From Dehalococcoidia bacterium (lineage in GTDB: Bacteria > Chloroflexota > Dehalococcoidia > UBA2979): a stretch of DNA of 64,000 bases. Position 1 is the stretch's first letter; every line of letters starts with the position of its first letter. The position numbers and the translations under genes were made by a program. Shown piece by piece: positions 39,167 to 48,413 of the stretch. Below the pieces are notes generated by a model that worked only from the letters and a program-made list of their open reading frames with translations, had not been told where the DNA came from and made no database searches. Where the stretch lies: contig SHYS01000006.1 in the NCBI GenBank assembly GCA_009692685.1, positions 1-64,000 of the forward strand. Direction: 5' to 3'.

Positions 39167-39990
39167 GTGAACGATGACACGTACGAAGTTCTGAAGCGCC
39201 AGATCGCCCGCTTCTTGGACCTGGACATAAACGCCTACAAGCAGCGGCAGATGCGCCGCCGCCTCGATGCCTAGGTTACTCAACACGCGGGCGAGGATGA
39301 GGCGACGTTCGTAGCGAGCATCTGGTTGAAGTCACCGTTGCTCAAGGATCTGCACGACACCCTCACCATCAACGTCACCGAATTCATATGCGACACTGCG
39401 CAATGGGACGAGCTCGAACAGACCATCCTCCCCGAGCTGCTGACCAGCTCCCCGAAGCTCAAGATCTGGAGCGCAGGCTGCTCTTCCGGCGACGAGCCGT
39501 ACTCGGTTGCGATGATCCTCGACAGCCTGGGTCGAGGCGCAGCTACGTCTTTGCTTGCCACGGACCTTGATCCCGAATCGCTCCTCAAGGCCCGGGCCGG
39601 TGGCCCGTACGCTCCGGACGCGATCAAGAACATCCCCGACGCCAGACGGGCTAAGTATTTTCGCGAAGAGAACGGCGCGTTCTACGTCGTCGACGAGCTG
39701 CGCCGCTGGATCGACTTTAGGACGCCCAACCTGCTGAAGGACTCGTTCGGCAGCGACTACGACCTCTTCCTCTGCCGGAACGTCACCATCTATTTCGACC
39801 CTCCGGTGAAGGCCGCGCTGACCGAGCGTTTCCGCAACGCACTCCGCCCCGGTGGCTACATGTTCATCGGTGCCACTGAAGCGCTGCTCGGTTCCGAAGG
39901 CCACGGGTTCGCTCGTCAGAACTGGAACTTTTACCGCAAGGAAGAGGCTCCCAGCAGGGCGGCGGCTCGTGAAGCGCGGCGCGCGGCGCC
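39167..39990 (+). pseudogene. cheR: CheR chemotaxis methyltransferase, interrupted
   Basis: Starts GTG 39167 with NDDTYEVLKRQIARFL. An in-frame TAG at 39272-39274 follows QMRRRLDA. The same frame then continues with LTINVTEFICDTAQWDELEQ, IWSAGCSSGDEPYSVAMI (SAM-binding), DLFLCRNVTIYFDPP and RPGGYMFIGATEALLG, all CheR signatures. The frame runs past the expected end (FYRK, near 39940) into the next gene, so the original stop has also been lost. No other che or flagellar genes are nearby. Confidence 0.85.
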
Positions 39991-40068
39991 TAGAACACAC
40001 CGCCCAGCCCCGCGACACCAGGCGGATCCCGGTATCCTCCTCGCACTGCGCTTGCGAGAGGATGCACG

Positions 40069-40791
40069 ATGCCCACTCAGGATTGGCGTGCGCACGCCGC
40101 CGCACTCGCGGACACGCTCGGAACCGACGTGCCCGCCATTGCCATTACCTTCACGGCTGCGCCTCCCGAGGGCATTACGGCCTTCGATGAGCCGATGCCG
40201 CCACCGACGTCTGATGGCCGCACGGGCCGCGTCCCCGCCGGTTGCGTCTTCTGGATGAAGAGCACCACGCGCACCTTCAGCACTGTGCCCGACGACCACG
40301 GCAACTGCAGCGTCGGGCTGATGACCCACGGCATGAAGACCATCGGCGAGGTCGCCGGCAATGCCGATGTCGCGGCGTTGCTCGAGAGTGGCTGGGTCAC
40401 GATGGAAGTCGTCACGCAGATTCCCGTGATCACGCAGAAGCCGGGCGCTGTGACCTACGGACCGCTCGCCGAGACCACCCTCGATCCGGATGTAGTGATG
40501 CTGCGACTCACCGGGCGCCAGTTGATGGTGCTGACGGACGCGCTGCCCGGACTTCGCATCGAGGGCACGCCGCAGTGTCATATCATCGCGGTCGCCAAGG
40601 AGCAGAATGAGATCGCTGCCAGCGTCGGCTGCCAGTTCAGCCGCGTACGCACCGGGATGCCGAACGCGGAGATGACCGTCGCGCTCCCGGCCTCGAAGGT
40701 GGCTTCCACCATCGAGGCGCTTCGGGCGACGGCGGTCGCTGATGACGCGGTTGCGCGCTACGCCGCCGAGGATGCGCGCCGCTTCGCCTGA
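40069..40791 (+). CDS. DUF169 family protein
   Basis: A 240-aa protein of the DUF169 family, function unknown. It contains the family Cys-rich signatures VPAGCVFWMKSTT and GNCSVGLMTHG, plus a later CQFSRV, which might bind a metal or cofactor. Start ATG 40069 is preceded by GAGAGGA. It lies just after the cheR remnant, whose frame overlaps its 5' end. Confidence 0.85.
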   Translation: MPTQDWRAHAAALADTLGTDVPAIAITFTAAPPEGITAFDEPMPPPTSDGRTGRVPAGCVFWMKSTTRTFSTVPDDHGNCSVGLMTHGMKTIGEVAGNADVAALLESGWVTMEVVTQIPVITQKPGAVTYGPLAETTLDPDVVMLRLTGRQLMVLTDALPGLRIEGTPQCHIIAVAKEQNEIAASVGCQFSRVRTGMPNAEMTVALPASKVASTIEALRATAVADDAVARYAAEDARRFA

Positions 40792-40896
40792 GCCTGGTTG
40801 CCCGCAGCATCACTACTGTGGTGTACGAACCGGCATCACTCAGGTAATCTGCCTGTGCGCACGCAACCGGCGCGACGACTATCGAGGAGGGTACGC

Positions 40897-41367
40897 GTGG
40901 CTGTTGAGGCCAAGTACGACACCAGCGTGATCGGCGTCGAGGAAGAGGTCGGCTCTTTCGACATCACCGCCGAGCAGATCGCGGCCTACTGCGCCGCTGT
41001 CGGAGAGACCAACCCCATGTACACTGATGAGGCCGTCGCCAAGGCGGGGCCGTACGGCGGCATCATCGCGCCTCCCGGCATCGTGCACTCGATCTCAATC
41101 GGCAACGGGCCCGACGCGAAGATCAAGTACGGCAACACGGGCTTCCACGCCGGCGAAAAGATGGAAGTCATCGCGCCGATGTACCCCGGCGACCGCATCA
41201 CCGCGCGTCTCCACGTTAAAGAACTGTACGAGAAGACGGGCCGCACCGGCGGCATGCTCTTCGAGGTGCGCCGCACCATCTACTCCAACCAGAAGGGCGA
41301 GCCCGTCATCGCCTGCGAGAAGTCATTCGTCCGTCGAGAGGTCGTCCCCGGTGGCGTCAATGACTGA
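40897..41367 (+). CDS. MaoC-like dehydratase subunit (N-terminal-domain type)
   Basis: Hot-dog-fold protein of 156 aa of the MaoC/FAS1-dehydratase type. It shows an N-terminal FDITAEQIAAYCAAVGETNP followed by PYGGIIAPPGIVHSI, equivalent to the substrate-binding half of two-subunit (R)-specific enoyl hydratases. Start GTG 40897 has GAGGAGG with 6-nt spacing. It overlaps the second subunit gene by 8 nt, so a heterodimeric hydratase or dehydratase of acyl-CoA or acyl-ACP is likely by analogy with HadAB. Confidence 0.82.
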   Translation: MAVEAKYDTSVIGVEEEVGSFDITAEQIAAYCAAVGETNPMYTDEAVAKAGPYGGIIAPPGIVHSISIGNGPDAKIKYGNTGFHAGEKMEVIAPMYPGDRITARLHVKELYEKTGRTGGMLFEVRRTIYSNQKGEPVIACEKSFVRREVVPGGVND

Positions 41368-41806
41368 ACTCGTTCAGCGCTACGCCGAGGACGTCGGCCC
41401 CGGCGACGAGTTCGAGGAGACGTTCACCCTCACCACCGAGCACGTCCAGCGCTTCCTCGACATGCCGGGGAACCGCCTCGGCGCCAACCCCAACCGCTTC
41501 AACAGCGCCGAGCTGGCGAAGAAGGATGGCCTGCCGGGCCCGATCGTCCCCGGCGTGATGTCGCTCGACGTCGCAGCCCGCATCATGGGCGACTTCGTCG
41601 GCGTCTGGGGCAAGGTGAAGTCAGTCGAGGTGTCGTTCCGCCGTTCGGTCTACCACGGCGACACACTCACCTCGAAGATCCTCATCACCGACAGCGGCGA
41701 GGACAACGGCCGCCACTGGTTCAAGGCGGACCTCTTCCTAGAGAACGAGCGTGGCGAACGCCCCCTCCAAGGTGTCGCCGACCTCGAGCTGCCCGCTCGG
41801 GGGTAG
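41360..41806 (+). CDS. MaoC-like dehydratase subunit (second subunit)
   Basis: A 148-aa hot-dog protein (MTELVQRYAEDVGPGDEFEE) with PGPIVPGVMSLDVAARIMGD and VEVSFRRSVYHGDTLTSKI. The usual MaoC catalytic D.NP.H loop appears only in degenerate form (GNRLGANPNRFNS). It overlaps the first subunit by 8 nt. The two are predicted to work as one hydratase, with the substrate unknown. A strong hairpin follows its stop. Confidence 0.8.
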   Translation: MTELVQRYAEDVGPGDEFEETFTLTTEHVQRFLDMPGNRLGANPNRFNSAELAKKDGLPGPIVPGVMSLDVAARIMGDFVGVWGKVKSVEVSFRRSVYHGDTLTSKILITDSGEDNGRHWFKADLFLENERGERPLQGVADLELPARG

Positions 41807-41820
41807 CCGCGCAGAAGCGA

Positions 41821-41849
41821 CATCGAGGGGCGCCACCTGCCCCTCGATG
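41821..41849 (+). terminator. Terminator hairpin after the MaoC-like pair
   Basis: A perfect 11-bp stem (41821-41831/41839-41849) with a 7-nt loop lies 14 nt past the stop codon. No T-tract follows. Confidence 0.65.
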
Positions 41850-41853
41850 TCCT

Positions 41854-42092
41854 GACAATCTGTCGTATCTGGTTGATCACAACGGCATTGTGTCCTCGCA
41901 CGCTCACTTGAGTGTGATCAATGTGGTGCTTGGCCAGAGTGTCAGCGCGCAGGCGATCAGTTGGGCCTAATGGGTACTACCGGTAGCTCCACCGGGGTGC
42001 ATCTGCACTTTGGAGCTCGTAGTAGCGGGGTTGGCATTCCGATCCTCTCGATCCACGGAAATTGGTGGTACGACCCGGTGCTACTGACTTGA
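41854..42092 (+). pseudogene. M23 (LytM-type) metallopeptidase remnant
   Basis: This apparent intergenic gap encodes the C-terminal core of an M23 peptidase in two frames. The first reads YLVDHNGIVSSHAHLS then VVLGQSVSA, matching the family HxH and VGQ.V.AG region. A frameshift near 41945-41955 leads to GDQLGLMGTTGSSTGVHLHF, the hallmark STG.HLHF, ending YDPVLLT and TGA at 42090-42092. No N-terminal part or start is present; it begins just after a hairpin. It is the stub of a cell-wall hydrolase gene, convergent with ispG, which ends at the next base. Confidence 0.75.
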
Positions 42093-43238
42093 CTACTTCG
42101 CCGCGATCACCTCATCGAGCAGCGTGCGCGTGCGCTCGAGGACGGCGTCGTAGTGGAAGTGGCCCACCACCTCGGACCCGCGCTTGAGGTTGACCCCCAG
42201 CGGGCCGCACCATAGGCCGATGTCGGCGTCGTCGGTCTCGCCGGGACCGTTCACGCGGCAGCCCATCACCGCGATCGTCACGTCGTACTGCTTCGCGTAC
42301 TGCGCCATCGCCTTCACGTCCTGCGCCAGCTCCACGAACGCCTCGTTCTCCACGCGGGAGCACGAGGGACAGGAGATTATGTTGAGGCCGTGCGTGAAGT
42401 CGGGGACGGAGCGGAAGCGTCCCGCCTCGATGTCCGCGATGATCTCCCGGGCCGCGCGGATCTCCAGGCCTTTCTCCTCGAAGGGCACGGTCAGCGAGAC
42501 GCGCACGGTGTCGCCCACGCCCTGCGACAGCAGCTGCTCGAAGGCCACGCGCGTCTTGATAATGCCGTCGGGTGGCAGGCCCGCCTCCGTGACTCCAAGG
42601 TGCAACGGGACGTCGGGGCGTTGGTTCGCGAAGCGTCGATTGCCCTCGACGACCTTGCGCCAGTCGGAGTCCTTCATCGATACGACGTAACGCTCGAACC
42701 CCATCCGATCGAACATGGCGCAGTGCTCGAGGGCGCTTGCGACCATCGCGCCGACGTCGTCCCCCGGGAACTCGAGGTGCTTTGCGGGGTCCACCGACCC
42801 GCAGTTCACGCCCACGCGCAGAGCCAGGTCGTGCTCGCGGGCCACTTCGACCAGTCGCGCCACTTTCTCGATGACCGGCTTCTCTTTCTCGTGGTGGTGG
42901 AGGTGGCCGGGGTTGTAGCGAATCTTGTCGACGTAAGGCGCGACGAACTCGGCGAGGCGGTAGTTCTCCTGCAAGTCGACAGAAAGCGGGACGCCACCGC
43001 TCGAGGGGTGCCCTATGCGCGCTCGGATCTCTGCCAGCGCCTCGACGTCCTTGCGGGAGTCCACGGCGATGCGCACCAGGTCGGCGCCGGCCTCCTGGAG
43101 CAGCTTCACCTGGCGAGTCGTCGCCTCGATGTCCTGCGTGCGTGTCGCCGCCATCGATTGCACCACGATCGGCGCGCCGCCGCCGATGGTGACAGGCCCG
43201 ACGCCCACGGCACGCGTCTTCCGAGCAGGTAGTGTCAT
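42093..43238 (-). CDS. ispG: 4-hydroxy-3-methylbut-2-enyl diphosphate synthase IspG
   Basis: Fe-S enzyme of the DXP isoprenoid pathway converting MEcPP to HMBPP. The 381 aa include [20 protein letters not shown] near the N-terminus and the three cluster Cys in ISCPSCSR and [10 protein letters not shown]. Start ATG 43238 has GGGAGG about 7 nt upstream, and a longer start would cover the unexplained spacer. Last gene of the dxr-rseP-ispG cluster, but separated from rseP by 476 nt. Confidence 0.96.
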   Translation of the reverse strand: MTLPARKTRAVGVGPVTIGGGAPIVVQSMAATRTQDIEATTRQVKLLQEAGADLVRIAVDSRKDVEALAEIRARIGHPSSGGVPLSVDLQENYRLAEFVAPYVDKIRYNPGHLHHHEKEKPVIEKVARLVEVAREHDLALRVGVNCGSVDPAKHLEFPGDDVGAMVASALEHCAMFDRMGFERYVVSMKDSDWRKVVEGNRRFANQRPDVPLHLGVTEAGLPPDGIIKTRVAFEQLLSQGVGDTVRVSLTVPFEEKGLEIRAAREIIADIEAGRFRSVPDFTHGLNIISCPSCSRVENEAFVELAQDVKAMAQYAKQYDVTIAVMGCRVNGPGETDDADIGLWCGPLGVNLKRGSEVVGHFHYDAVLERTRTLLDEVIAAK

Positions 43239-43714
43239 CGATACGCCTCCCGGCCTCGAGAGTTGGGTGCGCAGCGATCTTCGGCGATCGGTGGCCAGAT
43301 TGCCAGCATGCTCCTTGCGGCTTCGGAAATGTGCAGGTGAGTGAGCAGTGGCGCGGTCCGGGTGATTGTGCACAGTCGAGCCTTGAGAGAAAGTGCCGTG
43401 GCGAAATCAATTACCGCGTGGGACTGCTGCGACGTTCCAATAAATTGGACGTTAGTTCGCGCACCTTCGAGCGCCTTCGCGCCAAAGCTAGCAGCAATTC
43501 CGTCGTATAGCTCCGTCTTAGCAAGAGCGCCAAAGCCCCGGGCCTCTGTCGTTGGTGAGCGGGGAAGCAGGTTGCGCCGGTGGGAGCGGTCGTTTCTGGA
43601 GTGGAGCGCGACGGCTTGCCTCGAGTCTGATCGCGGCTCAAGCCGTATCGAGGCCGTGCTGCCATGGTCTCAGGCAGACGGGTCGCGTGGATGGGGTCGG
43701 GGTGGCCCGGCGGC
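43239..43714 (-). other. Spacer between rseP and ispG, possible gene remnant
   Basis: No start-to-stop gene is supported. On the minus strand one frame stays open from about 43670 to a TGA at 43237-43235 that overlaps the ispG ATG, yet it contains no usable early start codon. It encodes a protein-like stretch (KTELYDGIAASFGAKALEG, then [20 protein letters not shown]) using more A/T-ending codons than its neighbours. It could be the tail of a lost gene inserted into the rseP-ispG unit. The family is not recognised. Confidence 0.35.
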
Positions 43715-44887
43715 TTAGCTCTCGCCGCCGATGAGCTTACTGACGTCTGCGAAGGTCACCACGATCGTCAGCACGATGAAGAGCGCGAAGCCCGCGAGGT
43801 GGACCAGCGCCTCCTTCTCGGGTGCCACACGCTTGCCTCGACGCAGCACTTCCAGCAGCAGGAAGAAGATGCGGCCACCATCGAGGGCTGGCAGCGGTAG
43901 CAGGTTCACGATACCGAGGTTGATCGAGAGCAGCGCGGCAATCTCGAAGAGGGGCGGGACGCCCTGCTTCGCAGCCTCACCAGTCGCCTGCGCAATGCCG
44001 ACCGGGCCCGCAACGCCGGGGCCGGCGCCGCCCTTAATCCAGCCGATCATCTGGTTCCTTGCCAGGATCAGGGTGTCGAGAGTGGCCCGTGTGCCGGCCG
44101 GGATGGCTTCCAATGGCGGCAGCGCGACGCGCTCGGTGAACGGGTACTGCGCCACGATGGCGATGCCGGTTGGTCCCTGACCAGATGGGAACGCCCAGCG
44201 CGGTTCCACGGGGATGTCGAGGAACTCCTCGCCGCGCTTCACACGAATTGTCGTGTGGTGCCCCATTTCGACTCGGACTAGGCGCGAGACTGCGGCAACG
44301 TTCTTCGTGTCACGGTTGCCGATTGCGAAGATCACGTCGCCGCGCTGGAAGCCGGCGGCCTCGGCGGGCGAACCGGGGACAATGGCCGCAACCTTGGCGC
44401 GTCCAACTGCCTCATCGTGGGGCAGGCCGAAGGCGATCGCGAAGAGCAGGGGTGGGAGCAGGAGGTTCACCACGGCGCCAGCGGCCATGATGACGAAGCG
44501 CTTCCACCTCGCCTGTGCCGCGAGCGAGCGGGTTTCCGAGGCGTCTTCTTCACCGAGCAGGCGTACGAAGCCACCCATCGGTAGCCAGTTCAGTGTGTAT
44601 TCGGTCTCTCCCAGGCGCACGGCGAAGATTCGTGGTGGGAAGCCGACACCGAACTCGATGACCTTGACGCCGAAGGCTTTCGCCGTCAGGAAGTGCCCGA
44701 ACTCGTGCGCCAGCACCAGTCCCACAAGGATGGTCAGGAAGAGCAGCGTGGAGCTGACCGCCGGCCGGGAGGCCTCGAAGTAAAGCCCGGCGCCGACCGC
44801 GCCCACGATGCCGGTGACGGTCATGGCGATCTGCAGCGCCGATGGCGGCGGCTCGTTGGCCTCGGGGGTAGTGGGCTGGGCCGTCAT
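43715..44887 (-). CDS. rseP: Site-2 membrane zinc metalloprotease (RseP/RIP family)
   Basis: Intramembrane protease of the M50 family that cleaves anti-sigma factors or signal peptides. The 390 aa have the zinc motif HEFGH within a membrane helix (LVLAHEFGHFLTAKAFGVKV), a PDZ domain with GSPAEAAGFQRGDVIFAIG, and the second metal motif NLLPLPALDGGR. The start ATG overlaps the dxr stop (ATGA). In this cluster its role is usually envelope stress or sporulation-type signalling; the exact substrate is unknown. Confidence 0.95.
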   Translation of the reverse strand: MTAQPTTPEANEPPPSALQIAMTVTGIVGAVGAGLYFEASRPAVSSTLLFLTILVGLVLAHEFGHFLTAKAFGVKVIEFGVGFPPRIFAVRLGETEYTLNWLPMGGFVRLLGEEDASETRSLAAQARWKRFVIMAAGAVVNLLLPPLLFAIAFGLPHDEAVGRAKVAAIVPGSPAEAAGFQRGDVIFAIGNRDTKNVAAVSRLVRVEMGHHTTIRVKRGEEFLDIPVEPRWAFPSGQGPTGIAIVAQYPFTERVALPPLEAIPAGTRATLDTLILARNQMIGWIKGGAGPGVAGPVGIAQATGEAAKQGVPPLFEIAALLSINLGIVNLLPLPALDGGRIFFLLLEVLRRGKRVAPEKEALVHLAGFALFIVLTIVVTFADVSKLIGGES

Positions 44888-46059
44888 CGAGCGCCTACGA
44901 GTGTGCCGCGGGAGACCTGCTCGTCAACGAAGGTCCGTCCCCACGCCTCGGCGGCAAGCAAGTCGTCCAGGTCGGGGGTCTGCCGAGGCGTATGCGCCTC
45001 GAGCGCCCGCGCGAGCAGACGCGCGATATCGGTGAAGCGGCAGCGGCCTGCGAGGAAGTGTGCGACGGCGGCGTCATCCGCGCCGGAGAGCGCCGCCGCT
45101 GAGGTGTCGTCGCGACGACCGGCCTCGAGGGCGATGGCGAGCGCCGGGAAGCGCTCCACATCGACGGACCCGAACGTGAGCGACCCGCGCCGTGCGAGGT
45201 CGAGTGGTGGCGCTGGCTGCCAGGCCGCGCGATCTGGGTACGTGAGGGCGCACTGAATCGGCAGCCGCATATCCGGCTCCCCCAGCTGCGCCTTCACGGA
45301 GCCGTCGATGAAGGTAACGAGTGAATGGACCACACTTTCACGATGTTGGAGGACCTCGATCCTGTCAATCGGGAGATCGAATAACCACCTCGCCTCGATG
45401 ACTTCGAGACCCTTGTTGAAGAGCGTTGCGCTGTCGATCGTGACTTTAGGTCCCATGCTCCACGTGGGATGTGCCAGCGCCTGTGCGGGCGTGACGCGGT
45501 CGAGGGCTTCCATGTCATAATCCCTGAACGCGCCTCCCGAGGCGGTGAGTGTGAGTTTCGCGACCGATTCTGGCCGCTCCCCCCAGAGGCACTGCCAGAT
45601 GGCGGAGTGTTCGGAATCGACCGGTCGCAGTTCGGAGCCGCGGCGGCGATTGGCCTCGAGCGCGGCGTGCACGACGGGGCCGCCGACCGCGAGGACTTCC
45701 TTGTTTGCAAGCGCCACTGGCTTGCCCGCCGCGAGCGCCGCGAGTGTCGGCGCGAGGCCCGCAATGCCGCTCGTCGCCACAAGCACAACATCGACATCAC
45801 GCCGTCCCGCCATTTCCTCCATCGATTGCCACTTCGCCCGGCCGAGTTCTCGCGCGAGGCGGTCCGCCTCGAAGCCCGGGCGTGCCCAGACCGACTGTGG
45901 ACCGAACTCCGTGAGTTGCTCGCGCAGCAGACCGACGCGTGAGCCGGCAGCCAGGGCGACGATTCGGAAGGTGTCAGGGAGTGCGCGCACCACGTCGAGC
46001 GCCTGCTGGCCGACGGATCCTGTCGACCCGAGCACGGCGAGGCGGATGTGGCCGGTCAA
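44884..46059 (-). CDS. dxr: 1-deoxy-D-xylulose 5-phosphate reductoisomerase
   Basis: NADPH- and metal-dependent enzyme making MEP, the first committed step of the DXP pathway. The 391 aa have the NADPH loop LAVLGSTGSVGQQALDVV, the metal/active-site segment PVDSEHSAIWQCL, the flexible loop ASGGAFRDYDME, and MGPKVTIDSATLFNKGLEVI. It overlaps rseP by 4 nt and follows cdsA by 43 nt. Confidence 0.97.
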   Translation of the reverse strand: MTGHIRLAVLGSTGSVGQQALDVVRALPDTFRIVALAAGSRVGLLREQLTEFGPQSVWARPGFEADRLARELGRAKWQSMEEMAGRRDVDVVLVATSGIAGLAPTLAALAAGKPVALANKEVLAVGGPVVHAALEANRRRGSELRPVDSEHSAIWQCLWGERPESVAKLTLTASGGAFRDYDMEALDRVTPAQALAHPTWSMGPKVTIDSATLFNKGLEVIEARWLFDLPIDRIEVLQHRESVVHSLVTFIDGSVKAQLGEPDMRLPIQCALTYPDRAAWQPAPPLDLARRGSLTFGSVDVERFPALAIALEAGRRDDTSAAALSGADDAAVAHFLAGRCRFTDIARLLARALEAHTPRQTPDLDDLLAAEAWGRTFVDEQVSRGTLVGAR

Positions 46060-46102
46060 GCGCGGATTCCCGCCGGCGGCTGACGAGGCGTCATGGGGAA
46101 TG

Positions 46103-46891
46103 TCATTGGGCCAGCCATCGCACCAGCCAGTATAGGGCGGGTCCCGTGGCGAGCAGGGAATCGAGGCGGTCCATGATCCCGCCGTGCCCTGGCAACAACC
46201 TCGACATATCCTTCACGCCGAGGCGTCGTTTCACCGCCGATTCGACAAGATCGCCTGCCTGTCCCACGACCGGCAACGCCACGGCGATGGCAGCGATTGC
46301 CGCCGTTTCGGGCGGCGCATCGAGGAGCAGCGTCGCGCCCACCACTGCCAGTGCACCGGCGACAAATCCGCCGACGGCGCCTTCCCACGTCTTTCCCGGC
46401 GAGATCGATGGTGCAAGCTTGTGCCGGCCGATGAGCCGTCCGACGGCGTATGCGCCCGTGTCGGTCGCGAACGTCGCCGCGAGCATGACGACGAGCCAGC
46501 CCTGACCCTCCGGGAGCAGCCGGAGCAGCACGCAGTGCGCGCCGAGGATGCCCGGGTAGGCGATCGCCACCAGCCACCAACTCGAGGGCATCGCCTCCGG
46601 TGCTGCGCCCGGTCTCAGTACCACGAACAGCGCAAGCCCGACCGCCGGAACCAGCGTGCCCACCTCGAACCAGTCCTGCGTGCGCGTGGCTGCTACGAGG
46701 AGCGCCGCCGCGATCGCCGCCGAGGCGTGCGCGCTCAACGGCGCTTCAGGCAGCGCCGCCCTCGCCAGTTCGAATGCCGCTATCGCGATGACGATGGTGA
46801 TCGTGGCGCTGAACGCGCGCTCCGGCGCCAGCAACAGCAGTCCGAGCAGCGGCAACCCCACGGCGGCGACCGCGAGCCGTTGCCTCAGCAT
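46103..46891 (-). CDS. cdsA: Phosphatidate cytidylyltransferase CdsA
   Basis: Integral membrane enzyme making CDP-diacylglycerol from phosphatidate and CTP. The 262 aa have about seven hydrophobic segments. The C-terminal CDP-synthase signature reads VKRRLGVKDMSRLLPGHGGI followed by MDRLDSLLATGP, preceded by SISPGKTWEGAVGG. It lies 27 nt downstream of uppS, the usual order. Confidence 0.94.
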   Translation of the reverse strand: MLRQRLAVAAVGLPLLGLLLLAPERAFSATITIVIAIAAFELARAALPEAPLSAHASAAIAAALLVAATRTQDWFEVGTLVPAVGLALFVVLRPGAAPEAMPSSWWLVAIAYPGILGAHCVLLRLLPEGQGWLVVMLAATFATDTGAYAVGRLIGRHKLAPSISPGKTWEGAVGGFVAGALAVVGATLLLDAPPETAAIAAIAVALPVVGQAGDLVESAVKRRLGVKDMSRLLPGHGGIMDRLDSLLATGPALYWLVRWLAQ

Positions 46892-46918
46892 GTGGCCGCC
46901 GCTGCCATGCGGCGCGAG

Positions 46919-47707
46919 CTAGTCGTCGCCGCCCGCCTCGAGGGCTACGAGCGTGCCTGACGCATCGACGCCACCGGGGATCAGCCCGAAGCGGCGGCGG
47001 CGCTGGCTGTACTCCTCTAGGGCCGCATCGATGTCCGCCGGGCCGAAGTCGGGCCAGAGCGCCGAGGAGAAGTGATATTCGGTGTAGGCGGCCTGCCACA
47101 CCAGGAAGTTCGAGATGCGGCGTTCGCCGCCGGTGCGTATGAGCAGGTCCGGCTCCGGAAGGTTTGCGGTTGCGAGGCGGGCGGCAATCGTCTCCTCGGT
47201 GACGTCCTCCGGGCGTGCCCCTTCCCTCATCAGCGTGCGTACGGCGTTCACGATGTCGGCGCGCCCGCCGTAGTTGAACGCGATGTTGAGGGTGATGCGG
47301 TCGTTCTCTCGGGTCTGCTCCACGGCCTTGCGGACTCGTGACTGCAACGCTCGAGGCAGGCGGTCGGCATCGCCGATGTGCTGCAGGCGCACACCCTGCC
47401 GGTCCAGTTCACCGAGGTGCCGGTCGATGAATTCGCTGCCCAGGCGGAGGATTGCGTCGACCTCGGCGCGTGGGCGGCCCCAGTTCTCCGTGGAGAAGGC
47501 AAAGACGGTGAGCATCGGGACGCCGTGTGCGGTGAACCGTTCGACGACGTGACGGATGTTCTCGGCGCCAGCGCGGTGACCTCGATGGCGCGCCAGTGAG
47601 CGCTGCTGCGCCCAGCGCCCGTTGCCGTCCATGATCACAGCGACGTGTTGAGGGAGAGGTGAGATCTGCGGGAGTGCGGGGGCGACGAACCGCTGTTCGA
47701 GGGCCAT
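46919..47707 (-). CDS. uppS: Undecaprenyl diphosphate synthase
   Basis: cis-Prenyltransferase making the C55 lipid carrier for peptidoglycan. The 262 aa carry VAVIMDGNGRWAQQR with the catalytic Asp, TVFAFSTENWGRP, and the C-terminal RTGGERRISNFLVWQAAYTE, all family signatures. It lies between frr and cdsA. Confidence 0.96.
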   Translation of the reverse strand: MALEQRFVAPALPQISPLPQHVAVIMDGNGRWAQQRSLARHRGHRAGAENIRHVVERFTAHGVPMLTVFAFSTENWGRPRAEVDAILRLGSEFIDRHLGELDRQGVRLQHIGDADRLPRALQSRVRKAVEQTRENDRITLNIAFNYGGRADIVNAVRTLMREGARPEDVTEETIAARLATANLPEPDLLIRTGGERRISNFLVWQAAYTEYHFSSALWPDFGPADIDAALEEYSQRRRRFGLIPGGVDASGTLVALEAGGDD

Positions 47708-47761
47708 CAGCCGACAACTCCGCCTGTGTGGGCCGTGCCTGCGGGCGTCCGAAGCACCGGG

Positions 47762-48334
47762 CTAGACCTCAAGCAGCTCCTGCTCTTTCCGCTTCGCCAG
47801 CGCTTCGAGCTTCGTCACGTGGGTCGAGGTCAGCTTTTCCATCTGGTCGGTGGCACGCCGTTCATCGTCCTCCGCCAGATCGCCTTCGCGCAGCAGCCTC
47901 TTCAGCTCGTCCATGGCGTGGCGGCGCACGTTGCGGACGGCGACGCGCGCTTCTTCGGTTTTCGTGCTGACCTGCTTTACCAGCTCTTTGCGCCGCTGCT
48001 CAGTCAGCGGGGGAATCGGCAGCCGGATGATGGCCCCATCCGTCGACGGGTTGATCCCGAGGTCCGACGTCTGGATTGCTTTCATAATGGCGTTGACGTT
48101 GCCACTGTCCCACGGTTGCACGGTGATCTGACTCACATCGGGCGTCCCGAGCGTGGCCAGCTGGTTCAACGGCATGGCCTGCCCGTATACGGTCACGTGC
48201 AGGTGCTCGACCAGCGAAGTACTGGCGCGTCCCGTGCGCACTGTGTCGAGGGCGTGCTCGAAGGCGACAACCGCCTTGTCCATGCGGTCGTCGGCGTCGA
48301 GGAGTACATCGTCCGAGGTCACTTCGTCAGGCAT
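47762..48334 (-). CDS. frr: Ribosome recycling factor
   Basis: Splits post-termination ribosomes with EF-G. The 190 aa comprise a three-helix bundle with MDKAVVAFEHALDTVRTGRA, LGTPDVSQITVQPWD and KAIQTSDLGINPSTDGAIIR, plus RKELVKQVSTKTEEARVAVR. It follows tsf directly; pyrH, which usually lies between tsf and frr, is absent here. Confidence 0.97.
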   Translation of the reverse strand: MPDEVTSDDVLLDADDRMDKAVVAFEHALDTVRTGRASTSLVEHLHVTVYGQAMPLNQLATLGTPDVSQITVQPWDSGNVNAIMKAIQTSDLGINPSTDGAIIRLPIPPLTEQRRKELVKQVSTKTEEARVAVRNVRRHAMDELKRLLREGDLAEDDERRATDQMEKLTSTHVTKLEALAKRKEQELLEV

Positions 48335-48413
48335 TGCTGGCTCCTTCTCCGGGAGCTGTCCGGGGCAGCTTCGTGACGGCCTCTACTGGAACGCACTGCG
48401 GCTGGCTTCGAGG

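Noticed and set aside
38779..39274. In-frame TAG codons in both cheB and cheR as possible amber recoding
   Set aside because: Genuine genes in the window (for example rpsA and clpC) end with TAG, and the same locus carries an N-terminal deletion and a frameshift, so decay is the simpler reading.
41873..41921. 9-bp inverted repeat TTGATCACA/TGTGATCAA as a CRP-like operator
   Set aside because: It lies within the coding remnant of an M23 peptidase, its half-sites are 31 nt apart, and no promoter follows.
43341..43718. Plus-strand frame in the rseP-ispG spacer
   Set aside because: Composition is Ser/Arg/Ala-rich without domains, no ribosome site is seen, and the minus-strand frame is more protein-like.
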